From assembly GCF_015356825.1 (NCBI RefSeq), contig NZ_JAACYW010000081.1, positions 1 to 39,999 of the forward strand: a stretch of 39,999 bases of DNA, in the 5' to 3' direction. The translations under genes were made by a program, and so were the position numbers. The notes under the pieces are model-generated. The model made no database searches, had not been told where the DNA came from, and saw only the letters and a program-made list of their open reading frames with translations. The stretch comes from Catenulispora rubra (GTDB taxonomy: Bacteria; Actinomycetota; Actinomycetes; Streptomycetales; Catenulisporaceae). The stretch's first letter is position 1; every line of letters starts with the position of its first letter. Positions 1 through 7,997 of the stretch are shown one piece after another.

Positions 1-91
1 CCCGACAACCCACCGTGACCCCCAACACCCCCACTGACCTGCCCGAAGACCCGCAACCGATATCGATTTTCGATGAAGGCCATCGGGCGTG

Positions 92-97
92 TACTAT
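92..97 (+). promoter_or_regulatory. Possible -10 box of tRNA-Arg promoter
   Basis: TACTAT lies 14 bases before the first base of the tRNA and matches the TATAAT consensus at five of six positions. No good -35 hexamer is visible 16 to 18 bases further upstream, so only the -10 element is proposed. Confidence 0.35.
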
Positions 98-111
98 CGA
101 CAACGTCGCAA

Positions 112-184
112 GCGCGCGTAGCTCAACGGATAGAGCATCTGACTACGGATCAGAAGGTTAGGGGTTCGAATCCCTTCGTGCGCA
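112..184 (+). tRNA. tRNA-Arg (anticodon ACG)
   Basis: A complete cloverleaf of 73 nt. The 7-bp acceptor stem pairs 112-118 with 177-183 (one G-T wobble) and the discriminator base is A184. The anticodon stem TCTGA/TCAGA encloses the loop CTACGGA, giving anticodon ACG, which reads CGN arginine codons. The T arm contains GGTTCGAATCC. CCA is not encoded. The gene stands alone and is followed within 12 bases by an intrinsic terminator. Part of its sequence recurs at 32058-32085 as a broken copy. Confidence 0.97.
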
Positions 185-195
185 CGTTCGAAGAA

Positions 196-227
196 CCTCA
201 GTTCGCACTTCGCGAGCTGGGGTTTTT
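196..227 (+). terminator. Intrinsic terminator of tRNA-Arg
   Basis: An 11-bp stem (196-206 with 212-222, two G-T wobbles) with a 5-nt loop is followed at once by five T residues (223-227). This is a classical rho-independent terminator for the tRNA transcript. Confidence 0.8.
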
Positions 228-633
228 CATTGCACCGCGTCACCGCCGTGCAACTCGTGGCACGGACGTTCGAGTCAAGAGTGTTGGGATCGGCGAATTT
301 CTAGCCGTCCGGGAACGGTCCGGGAACGACCGGACTCGAGGTTTTCGGCGAACGCAGCGACATCGGTTGACCTGTTCCGCGATGGAGGCTTGGGCAAAGT
401 AACAGATGGCTCGGGACCGGCTTGGTCGACCACCGAGGATACGCTTTGGCGGACCTGGCCAGCTTGGGCCGGAAGGTGGGGCCTGCAGTGCAGAGTGCGG
501 CCTCGGTGAGTGGTAGGGCTTGACGTATCTCCGGAGACGGTTCGGAACGGCCGGCGGGAACGACTGAGTTCCAGCACCGCCGCCGACGCCGACGCCAGGA
601 CGTTCCCGGCGGCTGCCGCGCTCACGGCGCGAC
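228..633. other. Non-coding stretch after tRNA-Arg
   Basis: I see no convincing gene here. The open frames that cross it have arginine/serine-rich, low-information translations, no ribosome-binding site and no recognisable motif. It is probably decayed DNA, because a transposase remnant follows directly. Confidence 0.5.
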
Positions 634-804
634 TCAGGTCATCACCCGGGACTCAGCGAGCACCCTCGCAGTCCGAAGCTTCCACAAGATCCCGCTGATG
701 GCCTAGCGGTGATCACGCCACTTGCCCGACCAGCTGTTGAAGACCGGGAGCAAAGGCTTGACCACCGCCACGCACGATCCGTGAGTTCACCATGACTGGC
801 TATG
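634..804 (-). pseudogene. IS5-family-like transposase, N-terminal remnant
   Basis: Read on the minus strand with one frameshift, the region gives ELTDRAW, then VVKPLLPVFNSWSGKWRDHR, then an in-frame TAG, then AISGILWKLRT. These match in order the N-terminal motif of IS5-type transposases (a D..W..I.PLLP start, a WRDHR segment and a GILW.LRTG segment). One frameshift, one nonsense codon and loss of everything after about 50 residues make it a dead fragment. No terminal repeats were found. The family call rests on these motifs only. Confidence 0.5.
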
Positions 805-876
805 CGACCAGCGCACACCACACCACCAGCCTCGATCAGCAGGACAGGCATGGTCCAAGAGCTGGCCGCACCACCC

Positions 877-1146
877 TCAGCTACCCGACGCGTGCTCCTG
901 CTGCGTCGCGTTGGCCGTCACACGGCCGCCGACGTCGCGGAGCATGGCGGCGATGTTGTGGAGCTGGGCCTGGTAGTTGGTGTCCCATTCGTGGCGGAAC
1001 GAGTCGGCGTCGGGGCCGAGCCATTGGAGGTTGGTCAGTTCCGTGGTGAGGGCGCTGGTGAGGATGTCGATCTCGTGGGCTCGGTCATTCAGGTGGCCAG
1101 CCAGAAGGCGGCCGGCTTCGATGTCCATGCCTTCGACTTTGGACAT
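877..1146 (-). CDS. WXG100-family (ESAT-6-like) protein, 89 aa
   Basis: A small helical-hairpin protein of the size expected for type VII secretion substrates. The turn motif W-L-G lies near residue 42, between two helix-compatible segments; the second contains FRHEWD and ends near residue 80. There is no signal peptide and no cysteine. The C-terminus lacks the YxxxD/E export motif known from mycobacterial substrates. The ATG at 1146 has a strong AAGGAG (1153-1158) seven bases upstream, which decides the start. It is the last gene of the run, 78 bp after the FtsK-like ATPase stop codon, which fits an ATPase-substrate pair. Family assignment is firm; secretion is inferred from the neighbour. 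Confidence 0.88.
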   Translation of the reverse strand: MSKVEGMDIEAGRLLAGHLNDRAHEIDILTSALTTELTNLQWLGPDADSFRHEWDTNYQAQLHNIAAMLRDVGGRVTANATQQEHASGS

Positions 1147-1152
1147 GCTTGT

Positions 1153-1158
1153 CTCCTT
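1153..1158 (-). promoter_or_regulatory. Ribosome-binding site of the small WXG100 gene
   Basis: AAGGAG on the minus strand, six bases between it and the ATG at 1146. It supports this start over the internal ATG six codons later. Confidence 0.7.
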
Positions 1159-1224
1159 GTCTCTATCTCTTGGGACCCGGCCCTGGCGGTCGGATCCGGG
1201 TCTTGTAGGGGTGGACCGGGCCGC

Positions 1225-4200
1225 TCACCATCGTGTTCGGCCGACCTGGGTCACCGTCGTCTTCCCCACCGCTATGTACAGGCCTCGTCCCGGCGGGAAG
1301 TCCGAGCGGGACAGTCCCCGGGGGAAGGTCGTACGGAAATGGACGTAGTCCGACGCGCTCGCGTCCGGGGCCAGAGCCAAGCCCGTCTGCCGGGATTTCG
1401 CCGGCGCCGTCAGCGCGGCGGCGGCGCCGCCGAGGGTGCTGGATTCGCCCTCCATGACGAGGAAGTGCCTTCGGGCCGCGCAGTGCCGGGCCAGCGCTGC
1501 CAGCGCCATGTCCGCCGGACCGCCGGCGAAGTCCGCGACGTTCTCGACGAACACCCCGACCGGATGCGTGGGGTTCTGCTTCGTCAGCTGCTCCAGCAGG
1601 TTCTTGGCGACATCCGCGGCCGACTCGGCGTCCAACGCCTCGTCCGACCAGATCGGGGCCTCCGCCCACGGCGACCGGGCATCGGCGAAGTGGTACAGCC
1701 GGGCATCGGGTCGCCAGCGGCGAAGTGCGGCCGCCAGGGTCCCGACCGTGCCAGTGCGTCCGGACTGAGGCGGGCCGCAGACCAGCAACGCACCGGCTGG
1801 ATCAAACGCCAGTGGTTCGAGCGTGTCCGAGGCAAGTCCAAGCACCGGCCGGCCGTCGACTTCGGTTGGCAGGTCCTCCAGCGGCACCATTTCCGGGAGC
1901 CTCCGGATGGGCGGAGTTCGCGGCACGTTGAGGCTTGTCATCGCAGTGGCGATTTTCCCCACCTCCGCTACCTGGGCGGCCGGTTCCGGGTTCTGGCCGA
2001 GGACTGCGACCTGGATCTCCAACCCGTCGTGGAGTCCTCGGCCGGGCGGCGAAGCCGCGGTCAGGATGTTCATCGGCAGTCCGATCTGCCCATAGGCCTC
2101 CTGGTCCGCGAGCCGCAGCACCACCTTGGCCTGCATCGCGGCTGCCAGGCTCGACGGGATCGTCTGCGGCCGATCGGCGGTCAGCACCAGATGGATGCCG
2201 AACGGGCGGCCTTCGGTGGCGATCCGGTTCAGCGCCTCGACGGCGAAGGCATTGTTCGCATGCTCAGTCAGGAAGCCGGCCATGCCGTCCAGCAACAGAA
2301 GGATCCGGGGCTCCCCGGGTCGGCTGGCCCGCTCGCGGTAGGCCGCGATGGTGCCGGCGTCGACCGCGGGGTACCGCCGCGCGCGATCGGCGATCGTATT
2401 CAGCAGCATCCGCAGCAGGCGGGTGAGCCGTTCGCGATCGTCGCCGGAGATGACGTCGACATGCGGCAGCGGCTCGAGCATGCTCAGCCCCCGCGCTCCG
2501 AAGTCCAGCCCGTAGACCTGGCACGGCTGGTTCTGTCCGGCCAGTCCCGCGACGATTGCCAGGGTGCGCAACAGCGCGCTCTTGCCGGACCCGCCGGTGC
2601 CGACGACTGCCAGGTTGCCGTGCCGGTCCGGCGCGAAGGCGACCGTCACCCGGTCCTGCCGCGAGGGCCGGTCGGCGATGCCGAACACCAGCGCCTCGCC
2701 CCGCCGCGGGTCCGGATCCGGGTCCGCCACCAGGTCCAGCAGGTTGCACACCGGCTCCAGGGCGGGAAGCCACGGCTTGCGCGGCGTCGGCAGCCCCGCC
2801 TTCGACCCCGCCGCGGAGATGGCCTCCACCAGCCGGTTCAGGTCTGTGTCCCGGTCGTCTCGGTACCGTTCGGGGCGCTCGGCCTCCCATCTGCGGACCG
2901 GGCCCACCCGGAGCTCCTCGACGACGATGTCCGGCGGCTCGGGCTCTTGCGACGTCCAGCCGCCGGCATAGCCGGTCTGGAACCGGACCAGTCGCCCCGG
3001 GCCGGTCTTGGACACCGCCCGCCCCGGCCGCGCGGCGTCGAAGAACGCGGCATCCGGGGATCCCAGGACATTGACGCTGTCCTCGACGTCCGCGGTCCGC
3101 AGTGCCAGTCGCAGGTTGGTGTTGGCCCGCAGGTTGTCGTGGATGACGCCGGCCGGCCGCTGCGTGGCCAGGATCAGGTGCACCCCGAGCGAGCGCCCGC
3201 GCTGCGCGACATCGATCATGCCGTCGACGAAGCCCGGCAGCTCCTTGATCAGGGCGGCGAACTCGTCGATCACGATCACCAGGCTCGGCGGCGCGTCTCG
3301 CGAGCCGCGCTTCTCCATCTCCACCAGGTCCTTCGCCCGGTGTCCGGCCAGGAGATGTTCGCGCCGCCGCAGCTCCGCGCCCAGCGAGGTCAGAGCCCGG
3401 CTGGCCTTGTGGTCGTCGAGGTCGGTGACCAGGCCGACAGTGTGAGGGAGCCGCTCGAAGTGGCTCAGCGCCGACCCGCCCTTGTAGTCCACCAGCAGGA
3501 ACGTCAGCCGCTCCGGGCTGTGCGCGGTGGCCATCGCCAGAATCCACGACTGCAGCAGCTCGCTCTTGCCGCTGCCGGTCGTGCCGCCGACGAGCGCGTG
3601 CGGCCCGTCGGTCCGCAGGTCCAGCGCGTGCGGACCGGAAGCCGACACCCCGATCACAGCCCGCAGCGAACCGGCCTTCTTCACAGGTTGCGCCGGCGCG
3701 TACGGCCCGGTGACGATCGAGCGGTTCGCCAGCCAGCTCTCGACGACCCCTTCCGGGGTCACGCTCGTCGGCTGCTCCGGCACCGCCAGCAGCGACAGCG
3801 ACGGCGGCAGGTCGCTGTCGTCGTCGAGCCGGGCCCCGATGTCGGTCAGCGACGCGAGGGCCCGGGCCGTGGCCGACGCGCCGCGCTCGTCGAGGAGCTG
3901 CACCGCGACCGGGTCGATCTGTTCGCCGGGGGTGATGAACACCGCGGTAGCCCGGCTCGACCCGCCAGGCCCCGGTGCCGCCGGGTGGATCCGCACCGCG
4001 GTGCGGCACGCCGCCGGCAGCCCGAGCGTGTCCTCGGCGAGCCAGACCACGTATACACCAGCGTCCCGGCCGCGCTCGGCGATGTCGACGAGCTGAGCGT
4101 GCTCGGCCACGGTGTCTGGTTCCACCACGGCCAGGACCGCCGGCAGCACCGGCTCGTCGGTTTCGGTGCGCCGCCGGATCAGGTCTTCGAGCGCTGACAC

Positions 4201-5631
4201 CAGCGCCGCCGTGTCGGCAGTGCCCGAGGCCAGGTGGCGGCGCGGAAGCGGGCTGTGCGGCGACGTGGTGTGCGGCAGCCACTTCAGCCAGTCCCACATC
4301 CGGCCGCTCTCCCCCGAGGTGAAGGCGGCCACCACGAGCTCGGCCGGGGAGTGCAGCACGACGGCTTGCGCGACCACCGCGCGGGCCGCCCCGAGCACGG
4401 CCTGGCGCTCTCCAGCCAGTCCGAGGGCGCCGTCCTCGGCCAGGCGCACGACGACGGGCACCTTGTCGACGAGCCGGAACGGCTCCAGCGCGGCGGACAA
4501 CTCGGCCAGCAGATCCGCCGGCAGGCCGCGCGGGGCGGGCAGGTCGACCGTGCTGCGTGAGGGCAGCCGGCCGACGCCCAGCCGGATCTCGCCGAAGCCG
4601 GGCCGCCCGGGATGTCGCGACCACAGCAGAGGGCTGCGACGCTCGGCCCCGGTCAGGCATTCGTCCAGGGGCGGGTGCTCCTGCCCGCGCACGACGGCCT
4701 CGGTCTCGACGGCCGCCGTCATCCGGGCGACCAGGTCCGCCGTCTCGGCACGGAAGGCCCGTACGCCGCGCTTGTACTCCGAGCGCCCCGACCTGATCGA
4801 CTCGACGGCCTGCCCGATCGCCATCAAAGGGCTCAGAGCGATGAACGCGACCGATGCCACCGAGCCGGTGATCAGATACATCATGCCGCCCACGACCGGA
4901 GGCGTCACCAGCGGCAGGACCGGGAACCGCGCCCGGCCAGGCCGCTGCGGGGGCTCCGGTGCGGCGAACTCCTCGCCGGCGTAGTGCGGCGTCAGCTGCG
5001 GCGAGCGGATGAACCCGATCTCCGCGCCGCCCGGGGCCTCCTCGACCGCCTGGGTGACGGTGACCGTGATCTCGGTGTCGCCGAGTTGCACGATGTCGCC
5101 CGGCTGCAGCGTCGCCCGCGCGACCGTGGCGCCGCCGATCTGGATTCCGTTCGCCGAGCCCAGGTCGGCGATCTCGGCGAAGCGGCCGACCGTGACGCGC
5201 GCGTGCTGCCGCGAGACCAACTGGTCGCTGAGCCGCACCGCACACGCGGTGTCCCGGCCGATCAGACCCTCGCGGCCGCGCAGCTCGACCCGGGTTCCGG
5301 CGTCGGGCCCGGACACCACGGTGACCAGGGCCGTCGACCGGGCCCGACCGCCCTGGCGCGGGCCGCCGTGACCTTCGACCCGGACCGTCGCGCCCGAGCG
5401 CAGGCCGCTGTCGCCGACGGCGGTCCGGGGGTCGAGCCGGCCGGGATCCGGCCCGTCGAGGACGTGCAGGGTCGCCGCCGCCGGCACCGGCCGGGGGCCG
5501 GCGCCCCGCGGTACCGGCTCGGAGCGGACCAGGTACTCGGCCAGGTCGCCGACGGTGGCCTTGACGTCCACCGTGATCTGCAAGTCCACCGAGGCGGTGC
5601 CCGGGCGGTCCAGCGTCAGCTTGATCCTCAT
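1225..5631 (-). CDS. EccC/EssC-like type VII secretion ATPase with ubiquitin-like and FHA domains
   Basis: The 1,468-aa protein should be the membrane motor that recognises and moves WXG substrates. Residues about 1-87 look like a YukD/EccD-type ubiquitin-like fold. Residues about 100-195 are an FHA domain (GRDTAC, SRQHA, DLGSANG), expected to bind phosphothreonine. Two hydrophobic segments lie at about 236-275. Three FtsK/SpoIIIE ATPase modules follow. The first is canonical, with Walker A GGTTGSGKSE near 682 and Walker B VIVIDEFA near 785. The second has GTGGSGKSA near 1011 but LLLLDG without the usual Glu. The third has GPPQSGRTG near 1286, where Arg replaces the P-loop Lys. One good and two degenerate sites are typical of EccC/EssC. 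Its ATG overlaps the previous stop by 4 bp. The N-terminal FHA recalls EssC of Firmicutes more than mycobacterial EccC. Confidence 0.92.
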   Translation of the reverse strand: MRIKLTLDRPGTASVDLQITVDVKATVGDLAEYLVRSEPVPRGAGPRPVPAAATLHVLDGPDPGRLDPRTAVGDSGLRSGATVRVEGHGGPRQGGRARSTALVTVVSGPDAGTRVELRGREGLIGRDTACAVRLSDQLVSRQHARVTVGRFAEIADLGSANGIQIGGATVARATLQPGDIVQLGDTEITVTVTQAVEEAPGGAEIGFIRSPQLTPHYAGEEFAAPEPPQRPGRARFPVLPLVTPPVVGGMMYLITGSVASVAFIALSPLMAIGQAVESIRSGRSEYKRGVRAFRAETADLVARMTAAVETEAVVRGQEHPPLDECLTGAERRSPLLWSRHPGRPGFGEIRLGVGRLPSRSTVDLPAPRGLPADLLAELSAALEPFRLVDKVPVVVRLAEDGALGLAGERQAVLGAARAVVAQAVVLHSPAELVVAAFTSGESGRMWDWLKWLPHTTSPHSPLPRRHLASGTADTAALVSALEDLIRRRTETDEPVLPAVLAVVEPDTVAEHAQLVDIAERGRDAGVYVVWLAEDTLGLPAACRTAVRIHPAAPGPGGSSRATAVFITPGEQIDPVAVQLLDERGASATARALASLTDIGARLDDDSDLPPSLSLLAVPEQPTSVTPEGVVESWLANRSIVTGPYAPAQPVKKAGSLRAVIGVSASGPHALDLRTDGPHALVGGTTGSGKSELLQSWILAMATAHSPERLTFLLVDYKGGSALSHFERLPHTVGLVTDLDDHKASRALTSLGAELRRREHLLAGHRAKDLVEMEKRGSRDAPPSLVIVIDEFAALIKELPGFVDGMIDVAQRGRSLGVHLILATQRPAGVIHDNLRANTNLRLALRTADVEDSVNVLGSPDAAFFDAARPGRAVSKTGPGRLVRFQTGYAGGWTSQEPEPPDIVVEELRVGPVRRWEAERPERYRDDRDTDLNRLVEAISAAGSKAGLPTPRKPWLPALEPVCNLLDLVADPDPDPRRGEALVFGIADRPSRQDRVTVAFAPDRHGNLAVVGTGGSGKSALLRTLAIVAGLAGQNQPCQVYGLDFGARGLSMLEPLPHVDVISGDDRERLTRLLRMLLNTIADRARRYPAVDAGTIAAYRERASRPGEPRILLLLDGMAGFLTEHANNAFAVEALNRIATEGRPFGIHLVLTADRPQTIPSSLAAAMQAKVVLRLADQEAYGQIGLPMNILTAASPPGRGLHDGLEIQVAVLGQNPEPAAQVAEVGKIATAMTSLNVPRTPPIRRLPEMVPLEDLPTEVDGRPVLGLASDTLEPLAFDPAGALLVCGPPQSGRTGTVGTLAAALRRWRPDARLYHFADARSPWAEAPIWSDEALDAESAADVAKNLLEQLTKQNPTHPVGVFVENVADFAGGPADMALAALARHCAARRHFLVMEGESSTLGGAAAALTAPAKSRQTGLALAPDASASDYVHFRTTFPRGLSRSDFPPGRGLYIAVGKTTVTQVGRTRW

Positions 5632-7997
5632 CGGGTGCTGCTCCTCCCGGCCGCGCCGAAGGCGTACAGGGTGCTGATGCTGACCGCGGCCAGGAGCCGG
5701 CGGCGGCGCGAAGACCGTTCCCGCAGCGCATCGCAGAGCTCGGCGACCTGGAGCCAGAAGCGGGCGATCTGCTGCTCGGTCGGGTCACCGGCGCCGTAAA
5801 CCGCCGTGTCGACCGCCCGGGCCAGGGCGTGGGCCGGGTCTGAGCCGACCGCCGCGAGAGTGATGTCCGCCAGCCGCGCCAGGGACGAGGCCTGCTCTCG
5901 CCGCGTCGTCCCGATCAGGATCAGACCCAGGTCGCGGGCCCGATCCAGGACTTCCTGCCAACCCGCCGCCATCCGATTGGCCGGCGCGCCGCGGGTCCGC
6001 CGCCGGAATCTGCGGCGTGCTTTGAGCCCGGCGATCACCATGACGACGGCCAGGACTGCCAGCAAAGGGCTGCAGGCCAGGGCGGCGGTCTTCAGCGAGG
6101 GCCACCACGATCCGGCGCGAGCGGTCCGGCAGGCCGGATCGGCCGCCGCGGCGGCCGATGTGCACGACCGGGGCGCCACCCCGACCGCGACCGCCCCGGC
6201 CCCGGGGTCGGCGGCCACGTCGTGCGGCTTGACCGTCCGAGGCGGCGGAACCGCGGCGGTGGTGGTGTTCTGGACGTCCTGCGGTGTCTGCGTATCGGGC
6301 TTCTTCGACGGATCAGGCATGAACGATCTGTCGTACAGCGGCACCCATCGGCCCCCGGCAATGTGCACCTCGACCCATGCCTGCACGTCGCGGCCGAACA
6401 CTTTGCCCTGCCCCGGCCCGTCGGCCTCCGGAACCGCGCCGAGGACGACGCGGGCGGGCATTCCGACGCTCTGAGCGATGAGCGCGAACGCCGCCGCGTA
6501 CTGCTCGCTGTCGCCGACCGGCCGGGCACCGTGCAGGAACGCCGAGAGCCGGTTGATGCTGTGCCCGGGCAGAAACTGCGTCTCCCCGGGACCGCCGTCG
6601 CTATAGGCACCAGTGTCCTTCAGGTACGTAGCGGCAGCCTGGAGCTGAGACCACACGTCGGTCCCGGCCTTCGTCCACACCGACGAGCGACTGCCGATGA
6701 CGGACTCTGAGACGCTGTCGACCGGCGGGCTGTCGAAAGGCTGCGGAGCGCTCGGGGCCGGCGCGGAATCCACTGCGGTGCGATACACGACGGTGTCCCC
6801 GGCGTGCAAGCGGCCCGGCACGATCGCCGACGAGGTGGCGAGGTTGTAGCGTACTGACGAGGCCAGCCGGTCGGCGTCGCCGCCGGCGAATCCAATATCG
6901 CTGACCGTCCCCGCGCCCGGCAGCCACACATCGGTGTCGGCAGCCGCGGCGTAGGCCGGCCCGACTGTGACGCTGACCGTGGTAAGCGTGCTTCCCGGAG
7001 CGGTCGGAGCGACCTGAGATCCGACCCGCTGGAAAACGCCGCCGCCGGCGCCGTTGGACGCGCCCCATACCGATCCGTCGTAGCTGTCGAGCGTGGCGAT
7101 ACGCACCGGAACTCCCTGCGACAGGCCGCTGACGGTGAACAGCGTCTGGTCCCAGAGCTGATGGGAGTCCTTGGTGTACTTCCGGAACCCCACGAGCGGG
7201 CTCGGGTAGTCGCTGATGTCGAACGGCGGACTGACGGTGTCCCGCAGCACCGCCCGCGACCGGTCGTCCGCGCCCGGCAGTCCGGGGCCGATCACCACGA
7301 CCACAGACCCGGACACGGCCAGCAGCGATATCCCGGCGACCATCCGAGTGCCTCGCGTCCGGGTGGTCGCCGAGCCGCGAGTCCGGCTCCGGCGCTGCGC
7401 GGCCCACCCGAGCGCCACCCCGGCGAACACCACGATCACCACGGTGGCCAGCGCCGTGACGTGCGATCCGAAGGCGATCACCACGCCGAGCTCGGAGGTC
7501 GGCGCCGCAGCGGGAGCAGCGGCCGATGTGGTGCGGCGCGCCAGGGACAACGTGATCGCACCGGTCAGCAGCCCGAGGATGAACGGGGGCGCCACCAGGC
7601 TGCCGGCGCCGTCGGCGGGAGAGACCGTGGTCAGGAGCTGCTTCCAGCTTTCGACACCGGCCAGCGCAGTGGTTCGTAGCGACGGACCGGTCGGGATATA
7701 GCCGCCCAGCGACTGGTCGGGAGCCACGAAGTGGTTGCCGACCAGGAAGTAGCCGACCGTGAGGACAGTGGCCAGGACGAACGCGGAGTGGGTGAACCTG
7801 GTGACCGCGGGCACGGCTAGCAGCCCGAAGGCCAAGCCGGCGAGCCCCGCCACCAGGAAGGACCAACCGTCGTAGGAAGTGTGGAACCCGGCGAGCGCGA
7901 GTCCGGCCAGCAGCGCGGAGGAGACCGCATCCGTCGCCGGGCCGGCATCTGTGCGGATCCGCGACCAGGACAGGGATTGAGGAGGGGACAGAGTCAC
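5628..7997 (-). CDS. Transglutaminase-fold membrane protein (TgpA-like) with altered catalytic residues
   Basis: The 789-aa protein starts with several membrane helices (roughly residues 25-260), followed by a long extracellular part with a transglutaminase-like core (about 450-560), another helix near 640 and a cytoplasmic tail, the usual layout of TgpA/DUF3488 proteins. The core is recognisable (GDSEQYAAAFALIAQ, then QAWVEV, then PLYDRS). At the cysteine position there is Ser497, and the catalytic His is Gln539; only Asp556 remains, so cross-linking or protease activity is doubtful. I chose GTG at 7997 because it overlaps the DUF58 stop codon by 4 bp and has AAGGAG seven bases upstream; the longer open frame to 8363 has non-coding character. 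It follows DUF58 and MoxR, its common partners. Confidence 0.85.
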   Translation of the reverse strand: MTLSPPQSLSWSRIRTDAGPATDAVSSALLAGLALAGFHTSYDGWSFLVAGLAGLAFGLLAVPAVTRFTHSAFVLATVLTVGYFLVGNHFVAPDQSLGGYIPTGPSLRTTALAGVESWKQLLTTVSPADGAGSLVAPPFILGLLTGAITLSLARRTTSAAAPAAAPTSELGVVIAFGSHVTALATVVIVVFAGVALGWAAQRRSRTRGSATTRTRGTRMVAGISLLAVSGSVVVVIGPGLPGADDRSRAVLRDTVSPPFDISDYPSPLVGFRKYTKDSHQLWDQTLFTVSGLSQGVPVRIATLDSYDGSVWGASNGAGGGVFQRVGSQVAPTAPGSTLTTVSVTVGPAYAAAADTDVWLPGAGTVSDIGFAGGDADRLASSVRYNLATSSAIVPGRLHAGDTVVYRTAVDSAPAPSAPQPFDSPPVDSVSESVIGSRSSVWTKAGTDVWSQLQAAATYLKDTGAYSDGGPGETQFLPGHSINRLSAFLHGARPVGDSEQYAAAFALIAQSVGMPARVVLGAVPEADGPGQGKVFGRDVQAWVEVHIAGGRWVPLYDRSFMPDPSKKPDTQTPQDVQNTTTAAVPPPRTVKPHDVAADPGAGAVAVGVAPRSCTSAAAAADPACRTARAGSWWPSLKTAALACSPLLAVLAVVMVIAGLKARRRFRRRTRGAPANRMAAGWQEVLDRARDLGLILIGTTRREQASSLARLADITLAAVGSDPAHALARAVDTAVYGAGDPTEQQIARFWLQVAELCDALRERSSRRRRLLAAVSISTLYAFGAAGRSSTR

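Noticed and set aside
73..402. Open frame across the tRNA-Arg
   Set aside because: It runs through the tRNA and its terminator and its translation has no protein-like pattern.
802..4197. 1,131-codon open frame on the plus strand
   Set aside because: It lies opposite the FtsK-like gene; the translation is Arg/Gly/Pro/Gln-rich without domain motifs. A typical antisense shadow in GC-rich DNA.
2264..5788. 1,174-codon open frame on the minus strand
   Set aside because: Overlaps the FtsK-like gene in another frame; Arg/Gly/Ala-rich shadow.
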